Below are positions 25,029 to 32,733 of a DNA stretch of 32,733 nt, in pieces; the stretch's first letter is position 1; each line of letters begins with the position of its first letter. The stretch comes from Saprospiraceae bacterium (GTDB taxonomy: Bacteria; Bacteroidota; Bacteroidia; Chitinophagales; Saprospiraceae). The position numbers were made by a program, and so were the translations under genes. The DNA is taken from assembly GCA_028284395.1 (NCBI GenBank), contig JANQRV010000353.1, positions 1-32,733 of the forward strand, read 5' to 3'. The notes below the pieces were generated by a model, which saw only the letters and a program-made list of their open reading frames with translations, ran no database searches and had not been told where the DNA came from.

Positions 25029-26408
25029 TCAAATTGCATGCCCAAAGATTTGATCCCATATTAGATCATATATTGAGACCGGTTCATAAGAGCCATTGGT
25101 TTCTTCCAGATCTTTTCCTATTATGATGGGGTAATCCTCCTCATTTGCAGAGAGGTTTCCATGAGAGCCTTTCACTAAACTGGCATCTAACGGCGTCACC
25201 GCCATCGGCGTCCTAAATCCCAATTTCTTCTTTAGCAAAATCCACCCCACTTTCAGGAGGGGGATGGGGATCTTAGGGTCCATAAACATTTCTACCGGAT
25301 CGTAACCGGGTTTCTTATGAATGTCTACCATGTGGGCAAAATCCGGTGCTTTACCATCCTCTTCCCAGAAATAGTAGGTGAACCAGGAATCATTGTCGGC
25401 AACGACCACGAAATCTCCCGACCTGGAATGATTGATGTGGTGCGCTTCCCTTCCAGTCTCATCCAAGATCAATTGAATGCCTGGAGTATTTTCCAACAAG
25501 GTCTTAACGGTACCGGTGAGGCTGCGGTCATTGATGTAAATATGGGCAACCTGGTGATCGGCAACGGCAAAAACCTTACTAGCTCCGGCATCTAACAATT
25601 CCCAGGATTGTTCGGTTCTGATACCCAGCCATCCCTCTCTGCGAAAGAGACGATTTAGATGAATCGGCCGGGAGACATCCGTAATGCCGTATTCAGAAAG
25701 TACAACGATTTTGCTGCCCTTGCTTTCGTAATAATTGATCAGATCGGCACAAACAGCGTCGATCTCGCGTAGATCTTGAGCAATGCTCGGATGGTGGTGG
25801 CCATGGCGCTGCAAATTGTAATCGAGGTGTGGCAAGTATATTAAGGTGAGTGTGGGATCGTATTTCCGGTCGGTTGCCATCGACGCGTCCGCAATCCAAC
25901 GACTCGATTGAATGGTAGTGGCCGGACCCCAGAATTTAAACAGGGGGAAAGTGCCTAGTTCTTTTTGTAATTCATCTCTCAAGGCTGCCGGGTGAGAATA
26001 ACAATCGGGAATTTTCCGGCCATCGGCCAGGTAATTAGGACGAGGAGTTACCGAGTAATCGGCGGTTGAATACATGTTGTACCACCAAAACATATTGGCA
26101 CAAGTGAAGTCGGGATTGACTTTTTTAGCGGCTTCCCAAATCTTGGTTGCCTGGACTAGTTTGTTGGATTGTCGCCAGAATTTTACTTCACATTCCGTTT
26201 TGAAGTACCATCCGTTGCCCACAATTCCGTGTTCGGATGGCCATTTGCCGGTGAGGTAAGTAGATTGTGCGGAGCAGGTGACGGCCGGTAAAAGTGGTTG
26301 TATGGTTTCCACCCTATTTTTTTTTGCCCAGGCGCTGAGAAACGGAGTATTTTCTCCAAGTAGCCTTTTGGTCAGGCCTACTACGTTGATCACGGTTGTT
26401 TTATTCAT
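25029..26408 (-). CDS. Alkaline phosphatase-superfamily phosphodiesterase, EboF-like
   Basis: 459 residues from ATG 26408, chosen because MNKTTVINVVGLT matches the family N-terminus. Upstream ATGs (to 26474) would overlap the divergent gene. The nucleophile is T44 in PAVTCSAQSTYLTGKWPSEH. Metal-binding residues appear in YLPHLDYNLQRHGHHHP and VVLSEYGITDV. This is the type I phosphodiesterase/nucleotide pyrophosphatase fold. In ebo gene clusters such an enzyme (EboF) accompanies the DHQ-synthase-like EboD and TIM-barrel EboE, both encoded 4.5 kb downstream in the window. The assignment to the ebo pathway rests on this neighbourhood and is tentative. No signal peptide is seen, so it should be cytoplasmic. 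Substrate unknown. Confidence 0.82.
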   Translation of the reverse strand: MNKTTVINVVGLTKRLLGENTPFLSAWAKKNRVETIQPLLPAVTCSAQSTYLTGKWPSEHGIVGNGWYFKTECEVKFWRQSNKLVQATKIWEAAKKVNPDFTCANMFWWYNMYSTADYSVTPRPNYLADGRKIPDCYSHPAALRDELQKELGTFPLFKFWGPATTIQSSRWIADASMATDRKYDPTLTLIYLPHLDYNLQRHGHHHPSIAQDLREIDAVCADLINYYESKGSKIVVLSEYGITDVSRPIHLNRLFRREGWLGIRTEQSWELLDAGASKVFAVADHQVAHIYINDRSLTGTVKTLLENTPGIQLILDETGREAHHINHSRSGDFVVVADNDSWFTYYFWEEDGKAPDFAHMVDIHKKPGYDPVEMFMDPKIPIPLLKVGWILLKKKLGFRTPMAVTPLDASLVKGSHGNLSANEEDYPIIIGKDLEETNGSYEPVSIYDLIWDQIFGHAI

Positions 26409-26468
26409 TCCCATACCCCAAAGGTACGTCATTCCTTTTTTTCCATTATCTTGAAAAGAAAAAGAATC

Positions 26469-27605
26469 ATGCATTTTAGCCGCCGTGAGTTCCTTGATTT
26501 TACGACAAAGGCTTCCCTGGCCGGAACCTTGGGGCTATTGGCCTGTCAGTCGAAAGGTGAAGGAGATTTTGTCAAGTTACTACCTTTTATCAATGAAGGG
26601 GATGCTCCCTTGGACAAGGTGACGGGAGAAGGGTTGAGTGGAAGGCTTTCCTTCAATTTAACTCGACTGAACAAGGATAATTTGATCATCCCCAATGATG
26701 AATTCTACATTCGGACACGACGGCCGGACCGATTGGGGGATACATCCAGTTGGGAAGTAAGCATTGGAGGATTGGTCGGCACGCCACAAAGAATAACGGC
26801 AAAGCAACTGAAGAAGCAGTCCAGGCCAATGGGCGTTTACTTACTGGAATGCTCCGGCAATAGTGCTTTTCGGCATTATGGTCTCTTGAGTGCAGCGAAT
26901 TGGTCGGGAGTGCGGATCAAGGAATTACTCAAATCGATTGACATTGATGAACGAGCGACTCAGGTTTTAGTGTCTGGTTTTGACGATCACTCTGCCGATG
27001 CAGAGGGCTCCGTGAAGGGAGCCAGTTGGGTTTTTGACCTCGAGTTACTGAAGGAATCCGATGCCTTTTTGGCCACTGGAATGAATGGGCAAACTTTGCC
27101 GGATGACCACGGAGCCCCCGTTCGATTATTGGTTCCTAATTGGTATGGCTGTTCTTGTATCAAATGGGTAAATGAAATTCGATTGGTGGATGAGCAAGCA
27201 CCCGCTACTTCGCAAATGCAGGAGTTTGCCGGACGCACTCACCAAGAAAGGGGTTTTGAACTGGCTAAGGACTTTCAACCAGCGGAAATAGATTTGGCTG
27301 CCATGCCCGTCAGGGTAGAAAAATGGGAAGCCCCCCAAGGCATATCGTACCGGGTCATCGGTGTTAAATGGGGACAGTCGCAACGAGTACGGGATGTCAA
27401 ACTACATATTTATCCGGACGGACCTACACTACCCGTAACCCAGTACCTGGCTGCGAATGACGGTTGGTCTCTTTGGCAATGCAATTGGAAACCCACCAAG
27501 GCAGCCCAGTACGAATTACAATTAAAAGCAGTGAATAACGAAATCAGAACTCGACGACTCGATAATGGCTATTACACGCGATCGGTTGATATTCACGAAA
27601 TCTGA
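26469..27605 (+). CDS. Tat-exported sulfite-oxidase-like molybdopterin protein
   Basis: 378 residues from ATG 26469; a TTG at 26451 is possible but unneeded. The N-terminus carries a twin-arginine signal (SRREFLDFTTKASLAGTLGL) followed by LLAC, possibly a lipoprotein site. The molybdopterin-binding domain has the cysteine Mo-ligand C128 in LLECSGNS (usually ECAGN) and the loop DHGAPVRLLVPNWYGCSCIKWV. A C-terminal dimerisation-type beta domain (VKWGQSQRVRDVKLHIYPDG) ends the chain. Such proteins oxidise sulfite or related substrates in the periplasm, with a cytochrome partner that is not encoded here. The gene is divergent from the phosphatase-like gene with only 60 bases between starts, so promoters overlap. 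It is convergent with the S41 gene, 24 bases apart. Confidence 0.9.
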   Translation: MHFSRREFLDFTTKASLAGTLGLLACQSKGEGDFVKLLPFINEGDAPLDKVTGEGLSGRLSFNLTRLNKDNLIIPNDEFYIRTRRPDRLGDTSSWEVSIGGLVGTPQRITAKQLKKQSRPMGVYLLECSGNSAFRHYGLLSAANWSGVRIKELLKSIDIDERATQVLVSGFDDHSADAEGSVKGASWVFDLELLKESDAFLATGMNGQTLPDDHGAPVRLLVPNWYGCSCIKWVNEIRLVDEQAPATSQMQEFAGRTHQERGFELAKDFQPAEIDLAAMPVRVEKWEAPQGISYRVIGVKWGQSQRVRDVKLHIYPDGPTLPVTQYLAANDGWSLWQCNWKPTKAAQYELQLKAVNNEIRTRRLDNGYYTRSVDIHEI

Positions 27606-27629
27606 TGGGGTTCCATTGTTCCACCTTGT

Positions 27630-30600
27630 CTATTCTCCTTTTCCCGATTTAGCCGCAGGCCTTGGAAAGGGAGGCGGCGTGATTTCATCCATCGAATCCC
27701 GTTCCAGTAACTTTAGGGCCTCTTCAACGGCTTTTTCCAGCTGTACATCACGACCTTCTGCAACAGATTTTGCATCGATCTGGACTTCGATGTCCGGAGC
27801 GATACCTTCATTTTCACCAACCCACTTGTTATTTACCGGATCGAATACCGCATTGTCGGGAGCGGTTAAAGCACCGCCATCCACCAATCCGTAGTGGACG
27901 GAAGACTTGACCAATCCACCCCAAGTTCGTTTGCCGATGAGTGGCCCCGCCTTTTGTTGTCGGAAAACCCAGGGAAAGAAGTCGCCACCTGAACCTGCCA
28001 ATTCATTGATCAATAGCACCTTAGGTCCGAGAATGCCCGCTGGTAAACGAAAGGGTTTTCCTTTGGGCGTTTCATTGGTGATGGCTGCTCTAACCTTTCT
28101 AGTCATAAGGTCAACCATGTAGTCATCCAAAAGTCCTCCGCCATTAAATCGTTCATCGATCACTGCTCCGGCTTTGTCCTGCTGCGCGAAATAGTAACGG
28201 TTAAAGGAAACAACGCCTGGCCCGGCAGTATTGGGCACCCAAACGTAGGCAAGTTTTCCATTCGAGAGCTTGTCAACCATCCGGCGATTGTCTTCTACCC
28301 AGGCTCTTTGTCTCAGAGCGAACTCGTTCGAAATGGGTTTGACAATTTCTTTCCAGGCTCCTTCCCGACCGGGCCGATCGTTGATGAATAGAATGGTTTG
28401 TTTGCCCACGGTACCATCCAATAGTTGGTAGGGATCGTCCGCTGCGGTCAGTTCTTCCATGTCGATGCCAACGATGTAGTGTCCTTCTTTGATCTTCATT
28501 TTCGGTCGGTCCAACGGTGCTTTTAAACTGGGGTTCCAGCTTTCGGATGTATAAATGCGCTGTATTTTCCAATGGCCATTTTCGGCAATAAGGTCTGCCC
28601 CCAGGCAACCCACTTTATTCGATTCCACCTTTGGGAAATCCCCGCCGAAAACAAAACTATGACCGACCGATAACTCGCCATTTACTTGATCCAGGATATA
28701 GGAGAGGTCGCTTCGATGTTGTATGTGTTCGACCAGCGGAGAATATCTTTCGAATACTTCATCCCAATCTCGCCCATGGATATTGGGGTCGTAGAAATAA
28801 TCGCGTTCATAGCGCCATGCTTCGTCAAATATCTGCCGCCACTCTTTTTTTCGGTCCAGTTTTAGTTGCAGATTGACTTTCAAAGATTTTGCTGTTTTGG
28901 CATTGGCTCCACCAGTGTCGGCCAATTTCCAGTTATTGCCCTCCCGGATCAACATTTTTTTGCCATCGGCGGAAATGTAAGCTCCGCGAACCCCGCCGGC
29001 AAATTCTACCGCCTTTTTGGTTTTAAGGCTGAATTTCTTCAGAGCAATCCCCCTTTTTTGCGGTACTCTTTCGCCGATGAAAATCACTCCCTTTGGACCG
29101 CTGAGGATTTGATTGTAGTTTCTAACGGGGATGGGAAGAGCGATGGTGCGGCGATCGATGTTTTCCCAATCTATCTTGACGGTATCCTTTTGGGGCTTGT
29201 CCTCTTTGGGTTTGTCCTCCTTTTTCTCTGGCGACTTTTCTTTCTTATCGACCGGTTTTTCGGGTTCTTCATCACTTTTTGGAAGGAAGGGAGAGGCTAC
29301 GTCACTGGGTAGTACGACGACGTAGGCGCCGTAAGCGGGCCTGGCATTCATTGCACTGGTATTGGCCCAGCCCGAGCCAAGTGCGAGATCGGTACTTGCT
29401 AAAAAATAGAGGTGTTTGGTGTCGCGATCCCATGCTGGTGAAAAGGCATTGGCCAATTGATCCGTCAAGTATCTGACCTGACCGTCTTCCACCGACCAAA
29501 TAGCAATGCGCCGAAAGTTATTACTTCCGGTTTTTGCATAGGCGAGCCATTGTGAATCCGGAGACCAGGTAAGCCCCATCGATCCTCTTTCCAGATTAAT
29601 GCCCCCTTCATCAATTGTTGAAATAGTTTTGGTATCTATATCAACGATGCGGATCCGAACATCGTCATCGGTAAAGGCAATGCGTTTCCCATCCGGTGAC
29701 CAAGTTGGTGACCAAGCCATTCTAGATACGCCTATGGAAATGGTTTCTGGTGGAGTAAGCCCATCCTGAGCAGAAATTTTTAACGCGTATCCTTGTCCAC
29801 CTTCATCCGAAAACCAGGCAATTTGACTACCGTCCGGTGACCAAATCGGAGCTCGGTCGGCAGCATGTGAACTACGGGTCATATTGCGTACATCCCCATT
29901 TTCCACCGGAATGGTGAAAATTTCACCCCGGGCTTGAACAACTGCTCTTTTACCACTGGGAGAGAGGCCTGCTGCCGAAATGTTTTTGCTGACATCTTCC
30001 CATTTAGTTTCCGCCCATGGAAAATCACCGCGAACGATGATTTCCAACTGAGTAGACTTTCTTTCCTTCAGGTCATACAGGTGCAAATAGCCCTGCCGCT
30101 CATAAACCAAAGTGCTACCTCGTCCGTCGAGCCATTTGATGTCTTCGTTTTTGAAGTTGGTCAATTGTTCGATCTGTTTGGTTATGGTATCGTAGTGCCA
30201 TATGTTCATCGTCCAATCCCGATCGGAAAGGAAATATATTTTGTTGCCGAGCCAAATTGGCTGTACATCAGTGGTGCGTTCATTGGGCAAAAGGGTTTCC
30301 TCAAGACTCACCGGATCGAACAAAACCAAGGGGGTATTTTGTCCCCCTCGATAGGCACGCCATTCGGAGTCCCATCTACTCATACGGTCGATGATCATTT
30401 TTTTTCCATCCGGAGCATAGGAACCATCGTTGGCCCAAGGAGCGGGCAGTCTGGTGGAAGGTCCGCCCGTGACGGAGACCGTCCACAGGCGCCGATAATT
30501 GGAAGGCGCTGTTTCCCGAGCGGTTGCATAGAGTATTCGTTTGCCGTCCGCAGACCAACCGCGAACAAAAGAGCCGGAAGGATACCAGGTCAACCGCTTG

Positions 30601-30974
30601 GGAGTACCGCCTTCTCTGGAGACGACATAAACCGAGGTCGTTCCCGCCCGGTTAGAACTAAACGCAATCCACTGGCCATCGGGAGAAAAGTGAGGATGAC
30701 TTTCTACCGCCGGGGTACTTGTAAGTCTTTGAGCCGGGCCACCATCCCTACTGACAAGCCACAAATCACCACCGTAAACGAAAGCGATCTCCGATTGACT
30801 GATGGTCGGTTGCCGGAGAAGGCGACTTCCCTGTGCTGAACTAATAGTGCAGAAAATGAGAAAACTGACGGTACAAAAAAGACGGGCAAAGCAGATCCTG
30901 CCGTACCGACTGACAAAGGTGAGAGCTGAATACATCTGTTCTGTTAAGTTAGAGATAAACGACAATGTGCACAA
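27630..30974 (-). CDS. Tricorn-like S41 peptidase
   Basis: 1114 residues from ATG 30974; ATG at residue 14 is an alternative that brings the signal peptide (LFCTVSFLIFCTISSAQ) nearer the N-terminus. Residues about 50-560 form two beta-propeller regions with repeated SPDGxxIAF-type blades (FSPDGQWIAFSSNRAG, WSPDGKRIAFTDDD). A low-complexity Lys/Glu/Pro segment (about 575-605) links to a helical and PDZ-like region (GHYIVGIDMEELT). The C-terminal S41 domain has nucleophile S995 in LAGSGGDFFPW. The protein should be periplasmic and degrade peptides sorted through the propeller. The start is 18 bases after the eboE stop on the same strand, so it may be co-transcribed with eboE. Confidence 0.94.
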   Translation of the reverse strand: MCTLSFISNLTEQMYSALTFVSRYGRICFARLFCTVSFLIFCTISSAQGSRLLRQPTISQSEIAFVYGGDLWLVSRDGGPAQRLTSTPAVESHPHFSPDGQWIAFSSNRAGTTSVYVVSREGGTPKRLTWYPSGSFVRGWSADGKRILYATARETAPSNYRRLWTVSVTGGPSTRLPAPWANDGSYAPDGKKMIIDRMSRWDSEWRAYRGGQNTPLVLFDPVSLEETLLPNERTTDVQPIWLGNKIYFLSDRDWTMNIWHYDTITKQIEQLTNFKNEDIKWLDGRGSTLVYERQGYLHLYDLKERKSTQLEIIVRGDFPWAETKWEDVSKNISAAGLSPSGKRAVVQARGEIFTIPVENGDVRNMTRSSHAADRAPIWSPDGSQIAWFSDEGGQGYALKISAQDGLTPPETISIGVSRMAWSPTWSPDGKRIAFTDDDVRIRIVDIDTKTISTIDEGGINLERGSMGLTWSPDSQWLAYAKTGSNNFRRIAIWSVEDGQVRYLTDQLANAFSPAWDRDTKHLYFLASTDLALGSGWANTSAMNARPAYGAYVVVLPSDVASPFLPKSDEEPEKPVDKKEKSPEKKEDKPKEDKPQKDTVKIDWENIDRRTIALPIPVRNYNQILSGPKGVIFIGERVPQKRGIALKKFSLKTKKAVEFAGGVRGAYISADGKKMLIREGNNWKLADTGGANAKTAKSLKVNLQLKLDRKKEWRQIFDEAWRYERDYFYDPNIHGRDWDEVFERYSPLVEHIQHRSDLSYILDQVNGELSVGHSFVFGGDFPKVESNKVGCLGADLIAENGHWKIQRIYTSESWNPSLKAPLDRPKMKIKEGHYIVGIDMEELTAADDPYQLLDGTVGKQTILFINDRPGREGAWKEIVKPISNEFALRQRAWVEDNRRMVDKLSNGKLAYVWVPNTAGPGVVSFNRYYFAQQDKAGAVIDERFNGGGLLDDYMVDLMTRKVRAAITNETPKGKPFRLPAGILGPKVLLINELAGSGGDFFPWVFRQQKAGPLIGKRTWGGLVKSSVHYGLVDGGALTAPDNAVFDPVNNKWVGENEGIAPDIEVQIDAKSVAEGRDVQLEKAVEEALKLLERDSMDEITPPPFPRPAAKSGKGE

Positions 30975-30992
30975 AGATAGTGATATTTGATC

Positions 30993-32201
30993 TTAGTGCT
31001 TTAGCTGATTCAAAACCCAATTCACTTCCCTCTCAATCGAACTTTTCAGGTCTAGTTGAAGCTCTTTCGGGAGTACTTCCCAGGTATAGGTCTCGATCTC
31101 GAGATGGTTGGTAAAGGGTTGTTCTGCAAAGAATGAGAGGGCCTTTACAATGTCCTCCTGGGTAGATTCCAGTAATCCATATCGATCAATGAAAAGTGGT
31201 ACGTGATAGTGGGTTCGATATTCGGCAAAATCAGGGTTTTCAATGACTGCCAAGGCTGGTGTAAGGTCTGGAAATTGTACCAGACAACCATCTCTTCGCC
31301 GGGCGATTACCTGGTGTAAATAAGTGTTTTCGTTAAATTGATTGAATGCGGCCAATATGTCGGACCGATCCAGGGGGTTCTCTGCTAATCCCGCCTTTAA
31401 GGCTGCACTGATCTGCACTTTTCCAATACGGATGCCCTGTGCCAACATCTTGGGAATGGCCTGTGATGGCTCCTCGTAAGCTACCGCAAAATGGCATACG
31501 TCATAGCAAATCGTAATGTGACGCAGGAGGACCTCTTCGATTCGTTGGCTAGGTATCTTGCCCGCAAAATAGGCATGTCCGGCCGGGATCAAATAATTCT
31601 GATAGTAATCGAGTACTTCTTTGGTGTTTTCAATCAATCCATCGGGCTCGGGCTCAATGTCAAGATGGATGACCTGTCCTTTTCTCCAATGGATGTCATG
31701 CAGGTGTTCAACTACTTGTAGGATATGCTGTGTAGCCACTTGAAAAGCCCTTTCCTTCTCGGCCGCTGTTTTCAACCAATGTTTATAGGTAAGCGGAGAA
31801 GTTGACAATCCACCCTCCACGCCTTCGGGCAACAACTCCGACAAGATATCGATGATTCTTTTGGTATAGAGCAGGCGATCCCGGCTTTGCCAATCGGGAT
31901 GGTGTACCTTGTCTTTGACCACCTGCCGGTGAAATCCTCCGTAGGGGAAAGCATTGCAGGTAAATACGTATAAGCCGTTGCTATTCAGCCACTGTTTGAA
32001 TTCGGGAAGTTGTTCGGAGGCTAATAGCTCTTGGCTGGCGCGATTCGACAGCCAAAGGCCAATACCAAAGGATTTACCTTTCGCTAAATCTTTCGAGAGG
32101 GGCAACGCATAAGCCTTTAGGCTTTCCCACATTCCCGGCCAGTCTTCACTAGCATGAATATTGGTACAATAAGTAAGGTGGGTCTGTGGATTGAGTCGCA
32201 T
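30993..32201 (-). CDS. eboE: Metabolite traffic protein EboE (TIM-barrel)
   Basis: 402 residues. The N-terminus LTYCTNIHASEDWPGMWESL is characteristic of EboE, a xylose-isomerase-like TIM-barrel protein of ebo clusters. Barrel strands with conserved acidic and histidine residues include HLDIEPEPDGLIE, TICYDVCHFAVAYEEP and RIGKVQISAAL, which resemble the metal site of the sugar-phosphate isomerase superfamily. ebo genes are linked to movement of certain metabolites, such as scytonemin precursors in cyanobacteria, across the inner membrane; biochemical activity is undefined. It starts 19 bases after the eboD stop, so the two are in one operon. The upstream members eboA-C would be expected beyond the right edge. 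Confidence 0.9.
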   Translation of the reverse strand: MRLNPQTHLTYCTNIHASEDWPGMWESLKAYALPLSKDLAKGKSFGIGLWLSNRASQELLASEQLPEFKQWLNSNGLYVFTCNAFPYGGFHRQVVKDKVHHPDWQSRDRLLYTKRIIDILSELLPEGVEGGLSTSPLTYKHWLKTAAEKERAFQVATQHILQVVEHLHDIHWRKGQVIHLDIEPEPDGLIENTKEVLDYYQNYLIPAGHAYFAGKIPSQRIEEVLLRHITICYDVCHFAVAYEEPSQAIPKMLAQGIRIGKVQISAALKAGLAENPLDRSDILAAFNQFNENTYLHQVIARRRDGCLVQFPDLTPALAVIENPDFAEYRTHYHVPLFIDRYGLLESTQEDIVKALSFFAEQPFTNHLEIETYTWEVLPKELQLDLKSSIEREVNWVLNQLKH

Positions 32202-32220
32202 GAGGTCTTTTCTTAGTGGA

Positions 32221-32733
32221 TCAATTGGTTGCCAAACTCATATTCGCTTCTTTAAGACTGGCTATAGATCGTAAAATGGTTTGTTCATTCATTTCATTGA
32301 CTTCGACGCCACGACCAAGCTCAGCAATCAACATGATGGTCAATTGACCGCCCAAGTGTTCGCGGAATTCTTCTAAACCCCTGATGACTTCGAAGGTGCC
32401 ATGGTCTTGCTGTTCCAAAAGAGGAGAGTATATATCAAGCCCTAATCTTTTGATTAAATGGATAACCCGTTCCCAGGACGGTCGGTCTAAAAGGCCATGG
32501 AGATAAGAATAAGTCGTATCAAGCGCGATGCCGATTGCAACTGCTTCGCCGTGCCTCAGCTCATAGTTGGTCAATTGCTCCAGTTTATGAGCAGCCCAAT
32601 GCCCGAAATCCAGTGGGCGGGAACCCCCCATTTCAAATGGATCACCTCCGGCAATGTGATCCAGGTGAAGGCGAGCACAGTCAAAAATCAATTTTTGCAT
32701 GGCGGTCTGCTCGCGGGCAACTAATGCTACGGC
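32221..32733 (-). CDS. eboD: EboD-like 3-dehydroquinate synthase, 5' truncated
   Basis: The frame stays open to the window edge, so only the C-terminal 170 residues are visible; the Met at 32700 is internal. The motifs SRPLDFGHWAAHKLE and RHGEAVAIGIALDT are the zinc-binding histidine region of dehydroquinate synthase-like enzymes. The Rossmann N-terminal half is missing. Placement just upstream of eboE identifies the ebo-type paralogue, not the shikimate-pathway AroB. Substrate unknown. Confidence 0.85.
   Translation of the reverse strand, partial: AVALVAREQTAMQKLIFDCARLHLDHIAGGDPFEMGGSRPLDFGHWAAHKLEQLTNYELRHGEAVAIGIALDTTYSYLHGLLDRPSWERVIHLIKRLGLDIYSPLLEQQDHGTFEVIRGLEEFREHLGGQLTIMLIAELGRGVEVNEMNEQTILRSIASLKEANMSLATN

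Noticed and set aside
26409..26474. Longer N-terminus of the phosphatase-like protein
   Set aside because: The extra residues do not resemble the family N-terminus and would overlap the start of the divergent Tat-signal gene.
29934..30839. 301-residue plus-strand open frame opposite the S41 peptidase
   Set aside because: The minus strand encodes clear beta-propeller blades across this region; the long antisense frame is a by-product of codon use.
1..32733. tRNA, rRNA, CRISPR array, integrase or prophage genes
   Set aside because: None was recognised on either strand by reading; a dedicated RNA search was not possible here.

Overview
The window looks like a chromosomal segment of a Bacteroidota bacterium, most likely of the Saprospiria/Lewinella type. 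The clues are a type 9 secretion C-terminal domain with the SAFSPNGDGNND motif, an S46 dipeptidyl peptidase, an ECF sigma/TPR/CHAT gene triad, a stand-alone TrpB2, an ebo-type locus, and a general lack of Shine-Dalgarno sequences. No tRNA, rRNA or CRISPR array was recognised. Gene starts were chosen from signal peptides and family N-termini because ribosome sites are uninformative here.

Layout. 1-9.0 kb is mostly ordinary chromosome: a 5'-truncated T9SS surface protein, a LETM1-like/TerB protein coupled to a family 2 glycosyltransferase, then ilvA and trpB2 on the minus strand, then an OmpA-family protein with an internal OmpA domain. 9.1-13.8 kb is a regulatory and protease module: an ECF sigma factor, a membrane-anchored TPR protein with an anti-sigma-like N-terminus, and a large TPR-CHAT caspase-like protein that is probably exported. 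A convergent gene for a small cysteine-containing secreted protein follows.

14.3-22.2 kb is a visibly more AT-rich island and the most interesting part. All its genes are on the plus strand: a C39 peptidase-containing ABC exporter (PCAT), a HlyD-like membrane fusion protein, a small HTH protein with a possible homopolymer frameshift, a 72-residue precursor peptide with a double-glycine leader and six cysteines in the core, an intrinsic terminator, a three-part protein (degenerate C39-like domain, VKOR, thioredoxin-like), and a secreted TlpA-like protein. The simplest reading is a self-contained system that makes, oxidises, leader-trims and exports a disulfide-rich peptide of unknown activity. 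An approximately 664-bp non-coding leader with several dyads precedes it, and a large hairpin lies downstream.

22.2-32.7 kb holds an S46 peptidase, an Rpn-like fragment next to inverted repeats, an alkaline-phosphatase-superfamily protein (EboF-like), a Tat-exported sulfite-oxidase-like molybdoenzyme, a tricorn-like S41 peptidase, EboE and a truncated EboD. The last two, with the phosphatase-like gene, suggest an ebo metabolite-traffic locus interrupted by, or fused with, peptidase and oxidoreductase genes. The locus continues beyond the right edge.
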